A stretch of DNA of 64,000 nucleotides. Origin: JAICXG01 sp036494545 (GTDB lineage: Bacteria; Verrucomicrobiota; Verrucomicrobiia; Chthoniobacterales; UBA10450). Within the stretch, counting starts at the first letter, position 1. Every line of letters starts with the position of its first letter. The DNA is taken from positions 372,001 through 436,000 of the forward strand of contig DASXOB010000007.1 of the NCBI GenBank assembly GCA_036494545.1. The letters run 5' to 3'. Shown here in pieces: positions 52,726 through 61,288 of the stretch. A program made the position numbers and the translations under genes. The notes below the pieces were generated by a model, which ran no database searches, was not told the DNA's origin, and saw only the letters and a program-made list of their open reading frames with translations.

Positions 52726-53823
52726 TTACGAGCTAATCCGCATCGGCATCAGAACGTAGAGGAATGGGCTTTGGATCTTGATTACACCTGGACTCATCTC
52801 GTCGATTAGGTCGAGAAAGATTTCGTCCTCCGTCAGGTTGCGCAGCGGCGCCATCAAAAATTCCGGATTGAACGCGATGGAAAATTCACGGCCCTTGTAA
52901 GCCACCGGCAACGATTCCTTGGCTTCGCCGACTTCGGGCGTGTTGGCAGTGATGTCGATGTTGTTTTTGGAAAAGTTCAGCTTGATTGAATTCGATTTGT
53001 CACTTGCGAGCAACGAGACGCGCTTGAGCGAGTTGAGCAATGTTTCGCGCTCCAGCGTGATACGCTCCTTCGACTCTGACGGAATAACCTGCTTGTAGTT
53101 TGGGTAATTGCCTTCGATCAACTTCGAAACGAGCAGCGTGTTGTTGAGATCGAATGCGATCTGACCGCTGCTAACGCTCACCCGAACGTCGCCCTCGTCG
53201 CCGAGCAATCGCTGCAATTCCGTCACCGCCTTTGTCGGCACAATAATATCGGCTTCATGGCTACGCGGAAATTCGAGGTCGATATCTACCATCGCGAGGC
53301 GGCGACCGTCGGTGGCGACAAGGGTGAGCTTATTGTCTTTAAAGCTGAAAAGAACGCCATTGAGGACGTAACGCGTTTCGTCGGTCGAGATGGCGTAGGA
53401 GGTTTTGCGTAAGCTGTCACGCAAGTCCTTTTGTCGAATCGTGACAATCTTCGAGTCATCGAATTTTGGCAGCGGCGGAAATTCTTCCTCAGGCAAGCCG
53501 AGAATTTTGAAGAAACTCTGACCGCTGCGAATGGAGGCGGCATTCTTGCCGTCGATGTCGAAGGAAATTTCGCTCGAAGGCAGCTCGCGGATAATGTTGA
53601 AAAGCCGTCGCGCCGGCAGGGTCGTGGCGCCCTCTTTTTCCACCTGCGCTTCGAAACCGCCGCGCACCCCAACGTCGAGATCTGTTGTCGTTAGGCGAAC
53701 TTCACTCCCATTGGTTTGCAACAGAACGTTGGAGAGAATCGGCAGGGTGGTGCGGGTGCTGACGACGTTCTGAACCTGTTGCAGACATTCGAGAAGCTTC
53801 TCTTTCGTGACGCTAAATTTCAT
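52726..53823 (-). CDS. dnaN: DNA polymerase III beta subunit (sliding clamp)
   Basis: The 365-residue protein has three clamp domains: MKFSVTKEKLLECLQQVQNVVSTRT at the start and the conserved end IQSPFLYVLMPMRISS. It forms the ring that holds the polymerase on DNA. It follows dnaA by 73 bp in the usual dnaA-dnaN order on the minus strand. recF and gyrB are not adjacent; the plus-strand glycosyltransferase gene ends 42 bp beyond its stop. Confidence 0.97.
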   Translation of the reverse strand: MKFSVTKEKLLECLQQVQNVVSTRTTLPILSNVLLQTNGSEVRLTTTDLDVGVRGGFEAQVEKEGATTLPARRLFNIIRELPSSEISFDIDGKNAASIRSGQSFFKILGLPEEEFPPLPKFDDSKIVTIRQKDLRDSLRKTSYAISTDETRYVLNGVLFSFKDNKLTLVATDGRRLAMVDIDLEFPRSHEADIIVPTKAVTELQRLLGDEGDVRVSVSSGQIAFDLNNTLLVSKLIEGNYPNYKQVIPSESKERITLERETLLNSLKRVSLLASDKSNSIKLNFSKNNIDITANTPEVGEAKESLPVAYKGREFSIAFNPEFLMAPLRNLTEDEIFLDLIDEMSPGVIKIQSPFLYVLMPMRISS

Positions 53824-53896
53824 GTAGGCGGAATGGAGTCGTTAAGATGTAAGGCTTCCGTTTTTATCCGGCAACCGCAAACTCGGTGATCACACC

Positions 53897-55252
53897 TCAG
53901 CGTTGCAGCGCGCTGTCGATGAACGAAATGGTCTGCCGAATCCTATCCTGCTCTTTCATTCGCTTCTTCACCAGCTTGCAGGCATGCAGGACCGTGCCGT
54001 GATCGCGACCGCCAAAGGCTTCGCCGATTTCGTTGAGCGACGCTTTGGTGAGTTCGCGCGCGAGATACATCGCGACCTGGCGCGGGAAGGCGATGTTGGC
54101 GGGACGTCGCTTGCTCGTCATGTCGGCAAGACGCACGTCGAAGTGTTCCGCGACCCGACGCTGAATTTGATCGATCGTGACCGTGCGCCGCGCTTCTTCC
54201 TGCAAAATGTCCTTCAGCAAATGCTCGACGACTTCATGCGTCAGTTCCTTGCCACTCAGGGAAGCGAACGATGCGACGCGCATGAGCGCGCCCTCCAGGC
54301 GCCTAACGTTCGTCTTGATGCGATCGGCGAGGAACTCGAAAATCTCGTCGCGCAATTTAATATGAAGGGTGCGGGCCTTCTTGCGCAGGATGGCGAGGCG
54401 CGTCTCGACGTCGGGTGGCTGCAACTCGGCAGTGAGTCCCCATTCAAAACGCGAGACGAGCCGATGTTCGAGATTGGAAATTTCCGAAGCGGGCCGGTCA
54501 CTCGAGAGGACGATTTGCTTATGTCCGTCGAAGAGGGTGTTGAAGGTGTGAAAAAATTCTTCCTGCGAACGTTCCTTGCCTCCGAGGAAATGAATATCGT
54601 CGATCAGGAGCAGATCGGCCTGGCGATAACGCTTCCGGAATTTGACCAGATTGTTGTGCTGGATGGCATCGATGAATTCATTGATAAACAACTCGCTCGA
54701 GAGATACATCACCCGAGTGTTCTTGCTTCGCACCGCGATGTATTGACCGATCGACTGCATGAGGTGCGTTTTGCCCAGACCGACGCCACCATAGATGAAA
54801 AGGGGGTTGTAAGTCTTGGCCGGCGATTGCGCTACGGCAAGGCTGGCGGCGTGCGCAATTTGATTGTTAGGCCCGACGACGAACGACTCAAAAGTATTGC
54901 GGGGATTTAAGCCCGCGGTGTTAGTCGAGCGGCCTGCGCCCGTTTGCGATTTTGAAGAGGCGCTCGGCAACGGCTCGACCCGTGCTCCGACGTCATAACT
55001 TTCCACCGCGCAAACAAACTTGACCGCACGCGGTCCACCCAGCGTATCGAAGATCGCGGCCTGCAGAGCAGGCATGTGATTACTCTCAATCCAGAATTGA
55101 TAGATGTTGTTCGGGACAAGCAGAGTGATCTCGTCGTCGGTCGCCCCCGTTAGCCTTACAGCGGAAAACCAGCGCTTAAAAGTGTCCGCACTGACCTGTG
55201 GTTTAAGGGAAGCAGAAAGTCTCGTCCAAAGTTGGGCACACTTCTCGTCCAT
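53897..55252 (-). CDS. dnaA: Chromosomal replication initiator DnaA
   Basis: The 451-residue protein has domain I (LWTRLSASLKPQVSADTFKRW), an AAA+ domain with Walker A GGVGLGKTHL and Walker B LLLIDDIHFL, and the domain IV DNA-binding signature GGRDHGTVLHACKLVKKRM. It unwinds oriC at DnaA boxes. The region immediately upstream (55253-55790) carries two TTGTTCACA boxes, which agree with an oriC next to dnaA. One GCCTAACG copy is inside (54301). Confidence 0.98.
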   Translation of the reverse strand: MDEKCAQLWTRLSASLKPQVSADTFKRWFSAVRLTGATDDEITLLVPNNIYQFWIESNHMPALQAAIFDTLGGPRAVKFVCAVESYDVGARVEPLPSASSKSQTGAGRSTNTAGLNPRNTFESFVVGPNNQIAHAASLAVAQSPAKTYNPLFIYGGVGLGKTHLMQSIGQYIAVRSKNTRVMYLSSELFINEFIDAIQHNNLVKFRKRYRQADLLLIDDIHFLGGKERSQEEFFHTFNTLFDGHKQIVLSSDRPASEISNLEHRLVSRFEWGLTAELQPPDVETRLAILRKKARTLHIKLRDEIFEFLADRIKTNVRRLEGALMRVASFASLSGKELTHEVVEHLLKDILQEEARRTVTIDQIQRRVAEHFDVRLADMTSKRRPANIAFPRQVAMYLARELTKASLNEIGEAFGGRDHGTVLHACKLVKKRMKEQDRIRQTISFIDSALQR

Positions 55253-55790
55253 GGCGACTTGTTAACAGCGTTAAATAATGCCCGCTGCAAGGCGAGAAGC
55301 TGAAAAAGTGAAGCGGAACCGGCGCGGCGTCGCGAGATGCGGCGCGAAAAAATCGGGTTCCAGAGGGAAAGCGATTAGGCGCAAGAGCCCTCGCCACGAG
55401 GGAGAAACGGCTTTTAAGCCGCTGACGGGCGAAGAGATCCCTTTGGAAGGAACTGTAGGAGTGCCAACCCACGAGCAGCTCTTTTTTTTCTTCATACGAT
55501 TGACTTCAGTATCGGCACTAACCTTGTTCACATCTTGTTCACACCCGGTTCTTTTGCTCCCGGCCTGCGGCGTCAGATTAGAAATCGCGGCCTCACGGCT
55601 CAAGAAAAAATCGGAACTTTATTTTGCTTTTGCGCACAGAAAATTCTTGACGAAGACAACACTCTGGCAGGTTCGATTTTTGCAAGGAAAGCGATTTTTT
55701 CGAACGTAAAAATGTCGTTAGGCGGCCAGAGAGGCGAATGTTGCGGAACGAGAATTTTCACAATTTGGTGCGGTCATCAGGGGCGCGAAA
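55253..55790. other. Candidate origin of replication (oriC)
   Basis: This 538-bp stretch upstream of dnaA has no convincing gene; a 143-codon frame (55278-55709) is probably fortuitous. It holds two DnaA-box-like sites (55524 and 55535), a near match TTGTTAACA at 55259, a T-run at 55482-55489 and an A/T-rich stretch at about 55605-55635. These are the usual parts of a dnaA-linked origin. A TCGTTAGGC copy (55715-55723) lies at its right end. Origin function is inferred from these features. Confidence 0.6.
55524..55543 (+). promoter_or_regulatory. Two tandem DnaA boxes
   Basis: TTGTTCACA occurs at 55524-55532 and again at 55535-55543, in direct repeat with 11-bp spacing. Each fits the consensus TTRTNCACA. 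They lie about 270 bp upstream of the dnaA start codon and could serve both origin opening and dnaA autoregulation. Confidence 0.65.
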
Positions 55791-56252
55791 ATGTTCGCCA
55801 AGCTGCTGTTTTGCCCGAGAGTCGGAACGTCACGCAGGATGAAAAGGGTTGGAGAACGGAGTGATCTACGAACAAGGGCAATTACTGGCCTAACGATCTG
55901 TTTGCTTGTGGCGCTGAATGGCTGTCTGCCGCCGCCAACGTCGCCCACGGTAACGCATGTCGTGCTCCTCTGGTTGAAACATCCCAAGCGCAACTCTGAC
56001 CGTGCGCAACTGGTGCACGCCGCGCAGTCACTCCGCATGATTCCGGGCGTTCTGCGCGTGGATGTTGGGAAGTCAATTCCGCAGGTCGATCCATCTCAAC
56101 GGAAGGATTTCGATCTCGGGGTGGTGGTCACCTTTCGCGATCGCGCGGCCTTGCAGCGTTACGAAGAGGATCCCCGTCACCTGGAAGCGATGCGGCACTA
56201 TCTCGGTCCGCTCGTCAGGCACTACGAGGCTTATAATCTGGACGATCGTTAG
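55791..56252 (+). CDS. Dabb-domain (stress-responsive A/B barrel) lipoprotein
   Basis: The 153-residue protein has a signal segment with lipobox LNGC (LTICLLVALNGCLPPP) and a Dabb domain, a ferredoxin-like barrel (VTHVVLLWLKHP, then VTFRDRAALQRYEEDPRHLEAM). Most Dabb proteins are cytoplasmic dimers, so a lipid-anchored one is somewhat unusual. The ATG at 55791 has AGGGG 7-8 bp upstream; ATG 55839 gives a shorter, more normal signal peptide and is the alternative. The stop TAG lies inside a TCGTTAGGC copy (56246-56254). Next gene follows in 6 bp. Confidence 0.7.
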   Translation: MFAKLLFCPRVGTSRRMKRVGERSDLRTRAITGLTICLLVALNGCLPPPTSPTVTHVVLLWLKHPKRNSDRAQLVHAAQSLRMIPGVLRVDVGKSIPQVDPSQRKDFDLGVVVTFRDRAALQRYEEDPRHLEAMRHYLGPLVRHYEAYNLDDR

Positions 56253-56258
56253 GCAAAT

Positions 56259-56774
56259 ATGCGCTTCTGGCCGGCGGTCACGGTCGCCTTCTTTTTTGCA
56301 GTCGCTTGTTTGTCGGCAGATGAAATTCCGCCGCCCTTCGGTTTTCGTTGGAATGATTCCGCCAACCGGGTCGAGAAGGTGCTGAAGGGGGCCAAGGCAA
56401 AAATCGTCTCGCGTAATGAGATCAATGGCCTGGAGGTCTGGACGGTGGAAGGATTAATCCATCCGGGCTTGAAGCGCACACTTTTCAGCTTCAAAACCGG
56501 GCTGCTCAGGCAGGTGGAACTGCAATATGAATATCCCGATTGGACGCTCGAGCATTACAACAGCCGGATGGGCGAAGTGCGTCGCTATTTCGATTCCAAG
56601 TATGGCACCGGGCGACTGATTTCGCGATCGCGCGACAACGACAGCGACATTATCCAGACGCTCGTCGGCTATCAGTGGGTGGTCGGGAAATCCGCGCTGG
56701 AGTTATTTTATTTCTCGGCCCAGAAAGAGCCAAATGTTTATCGGAACATTACCGTCACCTATAAAGCGATCTGA
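56259..56774 (+). CDS. Secreted protein, unknown
   Basis: The 171-residue protein has a signal peptide (MRFWPAVTVAFFFAVACLSA). The mature part (FGFRWNDSANRVEKVLKGAK ... LFYFSAQKEP) is beta-rich. It resembles small periplasmic proteins of unknown role whose first domain starts FGFRWG or similar. It lies 6 bp downstream of the Dabb lipoprotein gene, so the two probably work in the same compartment. It ends 51 bp from convergent rho. Confidence 0.65.
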   Translation: MRFWPAVTVAFFFAVACLSADEIPPPFGFRWNDSANRVEKVLKGAKAKIVSRNEINGLEVWTVEGLIHPGLKRTLFSFKTGLLRQVELQYEYPDWTLEHYNSRMGEVRRYFDSKYGTGRLISRSRDNDSDIIQTLVGYQWVVGKSALELFYFSAQKEPNVYRNITVTYKAI

Positions 56775-56825
56775 GCGTTCCCGGATTAGCTCCGTGAAAA
56801 ACTGGCATCAACTACTGCGAGCCGA

Positions 56826-58235
56826 TTAACCGGGGATCTCCTTCAGCATCTGCTTGTTAGTCGGGAATTTTTTCGCGAACATCAGCAAGCGCTGAATCGC
56901 TTCGTCCGGTTTATGTCCGGCGAGACCACGGCGGATCAGATTCACCTTTTCCAGTTCCCAAGGCTCGAGGAGCAATTCCTCGCGGCGCGTGCCGGAAAGG
57001 AAAATGTCTACCGCGGGATAAATGCGCAGGTCGCTGATCTTGCGATCGAGCACCAACTCCATGTTACCGGTGCCTTTAAACTCCTGGAAAATCAGTTCGT
57101 CCATCCGGCTGCCCGTTTCGATGAGCGCGGTTGCGACGATGGTTAGGCTTCCGGCCTCCTCCGTATTGCGCGCTGCGGCGAAAATCTTGCGTGGCTGTTC
57201 CATAGCGCGCGCGTCGATGCCGCCGCTCATGGTGCGCCCGCCGCCGCCAAGGGCATTGTTGAAGGCGCGGGCGGTGCGCGTAATTGAATCGAGCAGGATG
57301 AAAACGTGCTTCCCTGCTTCAACCAACCGCTTGGCGCGCTCGATGGCAAGTTGGGCGATACGGGTATGGCTCTTGATGTCGCTGTCGTTCGAACTCGCCA
57401 TGATCTCGGCGGTCGGGCAGGAGCGGCGGAAGTCGGTGACTTCCTCCGGACGCTCGTCGACGAGGAGGATAATGAGTTTCATCTCGGGATGATTCTTTGT
57501 CACCGCGTCGGCGATGTGGTGAAGCAAGGTTGTCTTACCAGTGCGCGGTGGCGCGACGATCAATCCACGCTGGCCTTTGCCCAACGGCGTCATCAAGTCC
57601 ATGATGCGCGTCGTATAACGATCCGGCACCGTCTCCAGCTTGACGCGCTGGTTTGGATTGATCGTGGTCAGTTCCTCAAAGGGCCGAAGGTCCTGGTACT
57701 TTGTCGGCTCTTCGTCGTTGATCTTGAGCAGGCGGGTTAGTTGCGGGCCGCGATTCCCGCGCCGAGTTTCCCCATAAACCCACATGCCGTCGCGCAACTG
57801 AAAGCGCCTAACGATCTCCGGGGTGACAAAAATATCGTGCGGCGTCTGGACGAAATTACGCTTGGCATCGCGCAAAAAACCAAAGCCTTTCCCGGAAATC
57901 TCGATAATCCCTTCGCCATATTCCGGTTCGCGCGGAGGTTGGTCGCCGTTCTGATGAACGCTGGAAGAATGGTCGCCCGATCTCTCGGCGCTTTTGCCGT
58001 TTTCTTCCGTTGCCTCCACAAACTCGCCCGCGTTTTCGCGCCGGCGTTCCCCTTCCTCCCATGGTGGATCGTTTTCCAGCACTTCCGGCGCGCCAGCGCG
58101 AGCAGGCTTTTCGTTTTCACTCTCATTCATCGTGCGAGAATCACGTCGGCGACCGGAGCGTCGCCGCGAGGATCGCCGCCGGCGAAAAGGCGCGTTCGGT
58201 GCCTGCAGAGGCTGGTTTTCCATTTCTTCGCTCAT
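56826..58235 (-). CDS. rho: Transcription termination factor Rho
   Basis: From ATG 58235 the 469-residue protein has an N-terminal extension with a strongly Arg/Ser-rich block (RRRRSSRRRSGRRRDSR), then the RNA-binding cold-shock-like domain (GFLRDAKRNF), the helicase P-loop GLIVAPPRTGKTTLLHHIA and Walker B MKLIILLVDERPEEV. It terminates untranslated transcripts. The basic extension is longer than in E. coli Rho but resembles those of other high-GC bacteria. One GCCTAACG copy lies inside (57806) and one GGTTAGGC variant (57140). Confidence 0.96.
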   Translation of the reverse strand: MSEEMENQPLQAPNAPFRRRRSSRRRSGRRRDSRTMNESENEKPARAGAPEVLENDPPWEEGERRRENAGEFVEATEENGKSAERSGDHSSSVHQNGDQPPREPEYGEGIIEISGKGFGFLRDAKRNFVQTPHDIFVTPEIVRRFQLRDGMWVYGETRRGNRGPQLTRLLKINDEEPTKYQDLRPFEELTTINPNQRVKLETVPDRYTTRIMDLMTPLGKGQRGLIVAPPRTGKTTLLHHIADAVTKNHPEMKLIILLVDERPEEVTDFRRSCPTAEIMASSNDSDIKSHTRIAQLAIERAKRLVEAGKHVFILLDSITRTARAFNNALGGGGRTMSGGIDARAMEQPRKIFAAARNTEEAGSLTIVATALIETGSRMDELIFQEFKGTGNMELVLDRKISDLRIYPAVDIFLSGTRREELLLEPWELEKVNLIRRGLAGHKPDEAIQRLLMFAKKFPTNKQMLKEIPG

Positions 58236-58288
58236 AGTTAAGATTGCTCGGGAGCCCACATGACGGACGATGTCGGCTCGCAGTTAAA

Positions 58289-59044
58289 TCAGGCTGGCAG
58301 TTTGGCCAGCAGCTCCTCGGAAATATCTAAATTGGAATAGACGTTTTGAACGTCGCTGTCGTCTTCAAGGCTGTCGCAGAGGCGCAGGACCTGGAGCGCA
58401 GCCGCCTCGCTGGCGACATGAACGGTCGTGTCGGGAATGAAAGTAAACTTTTGCCCATCGAGGGTAACGCCCGCCTGTTTGAGCGCTTCAGCTACGGCGT
58501 AGAGCTGATCATGGGCAGTGAGAATAACATACTGGTCCTCCTCCGTTGTCAACTCTTCCGCTCCGGCTTCGAGCGCCAATTCGAAAAGTCGTTCTTCTTC
58601 AATCGCATCTCGAGCCACGGTAATCTGGCCCTTTTTGTGAAACATGTAGGAAACGCTTCCGCTCGAAGCGAGGTTGCCGTCGTTTTTTGAGAAAATGCGA
58701 CGAATCTCAGCCGCGGTCCGATTTTTATTGTCGGTCGCGGCTTCGACAATCAAGGCCACGCCACCGGGCCCGTAGCCTTCGTAGACGATCTCTTCGAAAT
58801 GTTGCGCATCGACACCTTCGCCGGTGCCGCGTTTGACCGCGCGATCGATGTTATCGTTAGGCATACTCTGCGCTCGGGCTGTCTCGATCACGCTGCGTAG
58901 ACGTGGATTCATAGTCGGATCGCCGCCGCCAATGCGGGCTGCAATGCTGATCTCTTTGGAGAGCTTGCTAAAGATTGTGCCTCGCTTGACGTCGAGCGCG
59001 CCTTTGATGCGCTTGACCTTGGACCACTTGCTATGTCCCGCCAT
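58289..59044 (-). CDS. YebC/PmpR family regulatory protein
   Basis: From ATG 59044 (MAGHSKWSKVKRIKGALDVK) the 251-residue protein is of the YebC family (TACO1): the opening motif, FSKLSKEISIAAR, and GYGPGGVALIVEAATDN. Members act as transcription regulators or help ribosomes through proline-rich stretches. Upstream codons to 59212 lack homology. It is convergent with nothing; the next minus gene, rho, begins 53 bp downstream of its stop. Confidence 0.93.
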   Translation of the reverse strand: MAGHSKWSKVKRIKGALDVKRGTIFSKLSKEISIAARIGGGDPTMNPRLRSVIETARAQSMPNDNIDRAVKRGTGEGVDAQHFEEIVYEGYGPGGVALIVEAATDNKNRTAAEIRRIFSKNDGNLASSGSVSYMFHKKGQITVARDAIEEERLFELALEAGAEELTTEEDQYVILTAHDQLYAVAEALKQAGVTLDGQKFTFIPDTTVHVASEAAALQVLRLCDSLEDDSDVQNVYSNLDISEELLAKLPA

Positions 59045-59347
59045 GAAACGTGGGGATTTGGATAAATTGAAAACCCTTGGTTGCTGGACAGACCGGTACT
59101 GCGTGGGAAGCGGAACCGGGATGCCGCCCCGGAGAAGCCGAGGCGGAAACAACCAACGCCCATTGAATCGCAAGCGCGGAATGTTGTCAACCATCGGCGC
59201 ACAGTCATGCATCTGCCCGCCCTTTCCTCGCGTCTAAGTTCTTGTGAACCCGAAGCGCCAGCTTGCGCGCAGCCACTTCCGGCGTCTCGTGCCTCTGTCG
59301 TGGCTGTATCTCCAACCGGTCTCCCACAAGACGAAAACAATTCCAAG
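59045..59347. promoter_or_regulatory. Divergent promoter region between yebC and an ECF sigma gene
   Basis: These 303 bp separate the minus-strand yebC start from the plus-strand sigma gene. Frames run through it but lack homology. It should hold promoters for both sides; I could not place a clear -10/-35 pair or operator. Confidence 0.35.
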
Positions 59348-59935
59348 ATGGCTAAAACCGACCCGCAGCCTGGCCGGGAGGACGACGCTGCTCTTGTTAC
59401 GAAGATGAAGGCTGGAGACGAGCAAGCGTTCGCGGTTTTTTACGACCGGTTTGCACCCGGTGTTTTTTCCATGATTTACGCCATTCTGCGCGATCAGAAA
59501 GAATCGGAGGACGTGTTGCAGGAAGCCTTTCTCCAGATGTGGAAACGCACTGTCACTTACGATCCTGCGCGCAGCAGCCTTTTCACATGGGCGGTGATGA
59601 TTTCTCGCCACAAGGCGATCGATCGCTTTCGCACGCGTCAGCGGCAGTCACGCCTGATCGATGCCGCGCTCTTGGAGTTGGATGAGCGCCTAACGAGTCC
59701 GGGCCAACAAGAAGCAGACGATCCCTTTGCCCGCAGAGATGAACGCGAACGGGTGCGGGCGGCGCTCGCCCAACTCGGCGAAGCGCAACGCGAGGCCATC
59801 GACCTCGCCTTTTTTGCTGGTCTTACGCAGACAGAAATTGCAGAGAGATTGGGAGCGCCGTTAGGCACGGTCAAAGCACGCATCCGGCGCGGACTACTCG
59901 CGCTACGCGAGATGTTGGGGGGAAGGTCGCCGTGA
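59348..59935 (+). CDS. ECF sigma factor paired with RskA-like anti-sigma
   Basis: From ATG 59348 (MAKTDPQPGREDD) the 195-residue protein has sigma region 2 (AFAVFYDRFAPGVFSMIYAIL, DVLQEAFLQMWKR) and region 4 (LGEAQREAIDLAFFAGLTQTE, IAERLGAPLGTVKARIRRGLL). It resembles SigK-type factors. The next gene starts by GTG within a 4-bp overlap and encodes its likely anti-sigma. The frame is open 89 codons upstream without homology. Two repeat copies lie inside (59688, 59859). Confidence 0.93.
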   Translation: MAKTDPQPGREDDAALVTKMKAGDEQAFAVFYDRFAPGVFSMIYAILRDQKESEDVLQEAFLQMWKRTVTYDPARSSLFTWAVMISRHKAIDRFRTRQRQSRLIDAALLELDERLTSPGQQEADDPFARRDERERVRAALAQLGEAQREAIDLAFFAGLTQTEIAERLGAPLGTVKARIRRGLLALREMLGGRSP

Positions 59936-60627
59936 ACGAGCAAGTGCAGGAACAGGCATCGCTTTACGTCTTTGGTCTTCTCGAAGGTGAAGACGCCGCC
60001 GTTTTCGAACGGCGACTTGAATCCGATGTCAATTTGCGCGCATTGGTTGACGAACTGGATGCAACGGCGGCTCGGTTGGCGCTGACTGCGCCGGTACACT
60101 CGCCTCCGCCGGAGTTGCGGTCACGGATTCTTTCCGAAATCAGGAGCAACAAGACGATTGCCTTTCCACGTCGCAACGCGTGGGTTCCCTGGGCGATCGC
60201 CGCCTGCTTAGCACTAAGTGTTTGTTACCTGATCGCCGAGCGTGCCGGTCTGCGGCATCGCATCAAACGGCTGGAAGAGCGCGATGTGCTCGCGCAAATT
60301 CAAATCGCTTCGCTTAGCTCAAAACTCGAAAGCGCGCCCAATGCGAATGCGGTCGTCGTTTGGGATGAGAAGAAACAGCGAGGTATACTTAAGATCACGA
60401 GATTGCCGCGCAATAGTGAAGACCACGATTACCAGCTTTGGCTCGTCGACCCGCGATACAAGACTCCGGTGGATGGCGGCGTCTTTCATGTCACAGACGA
60501 CGGCACCCAGAGTGTGTCGTTCAAGCCCGCCTCGCCGGTCCGGGAAGCGAAGGGTTTCGCGATCAGTCTCGAGCGCAAGGGCGGAGTGACCAAAGCGGAG
60601 GGCCCGATTGTTTTGTTAGGGAAATAA
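59932..60627 (+). CDS. RskA-family anti-sigma factor
   Basis: The 231-residue protein has an N-terminal sigma-binding zone (YVFGLLEGEDAAVFERRLES), one TM helix (about residues 85-103, PWAIAACLALSVCYLIA), a short coiled segment and the C-terminal RskA domain (YQLWLVDPRYKTPVDGGVFHV) facing the periplasm. It would hold the neighbouring sigma factor inactive until it is cleaved. It starts with GTG and overlaps the sigma gene by 4 bp. The MOSC gene follows after 17 bp. Confidence 0.87.
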   Translation: MNEQVQEQASLYVFGLLEGEDAAVFERRLESDVNLRALVDELDATAARLALTAPVHSPPPELRSRILSEIRSNKTIAFPRRNAWVPWAIAACLALSVCYLIAERAGLRHRIKRLEERDVLAQIQIASLSSKLESAPNANAVVVWDEKKQRGILKITRLPRNSEDHDYQLWLVDPRYKTPVDGGVFHVTDDGTQSVSFKPASPVREAKGFAISLERKGGVTKAEGPIVLLGK

Positions 60628-60644
60628 GACGCGGCGGTTCAACC

Positions 60645-61145
60645 ATGAAAACCCCGGCACGACTCATCGCCATCTTCATTGCAGCTCAGCCCGAAGAGCT
60701 ACCGCGTTCGGTGGACAACGTAAGAGCTATGGCAGGCAAAGGACTGGAAGGCGATCGTTATGCGGCAGGCATCGGCACATTTTCGAATTATCCAGGTAAG
60801 CGCGATGTAACCCTGATCGAGTCAGAAATGCTGTCGACTTTTGAGGGAGAAACGGGCAAACGCCTCTCGGCCGCGGAATCACGGCGTAACCTCCTCACCC
60901 GAGGTGTGCGGTTGAACCATCTGATCGATCGCGAATTCCAAATCGGTTCGATCCGACTACGGGGCTTGCGATTGAGCGAACCGTGCACGCATTTGGCACG
61001 TCTGACGCAGCGAGAAGTTCTCCCCGGTCTCGTTCATCGTGGTGGGCTAATTGCCGAAGTCTTATGCGACGGCGTTTTAACAGTAGGCGATGAGATCAGC
61101 GAACTCCCGCACGATGGGGATCATCAGCTGATAGATAAGTCCTGA
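60645..61145 (+). CDS. MOSC domain protein
   Basis: The 166-residue protein is a MOSC (molybdenum cofactor sulfurase C-terminal) domain: AMAGKGLEGDRYAAGIGTF, TLIESEMLSTFE, RRNLLTRGVRLNHLIDREFQ with the usual Asn/Arg region, and LSEPCTHLARL containing the conserved cysteine. MOSC proteins handle sulfur or reduced groups bound to molybdenum cofactor. ATG 60645 (MKTPARLIAIF) is chosen over the frame from 60438, which overlaps the anti-sigma gene. Confidence 0.82.
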   Translation: MKTPARLIAIFIAAQPEELPRSVDNVRAMAGKGLEGDRYAAGIGTFSNYPGKRDVTLIESEMLSTFEGETGKRLSAAESRRNLLTRGVRLNHLIDREFQIGSIRLRGLRLSEPCTHLARLTQREVLPGLVHRGGLIAEVLCDGVLTVGDEISELPHDGDHQLIDKS

Positions 61146-61288
61146 GCGCCTCCTTTCCACCAGCTCGGTGTGCATGATCGCGCTTTGTCCGGCTAGTTCG
61201 CCGAAGCTGACGCGATGGCGGGCAGCTAGATTCGTTAGGCTGATGCGGGCAAAGTTGCATCATACGGCCGAAGCAGGCAGAACAATTT

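Noticed and set aside
55278..55709. 143-codon open frame upstream of dnaA.
   Set aside because: It has no recognisable protein pattern, overlaps the DnaA boxes and A/T-rich origin-like sequence, and lacks a ribosome site.
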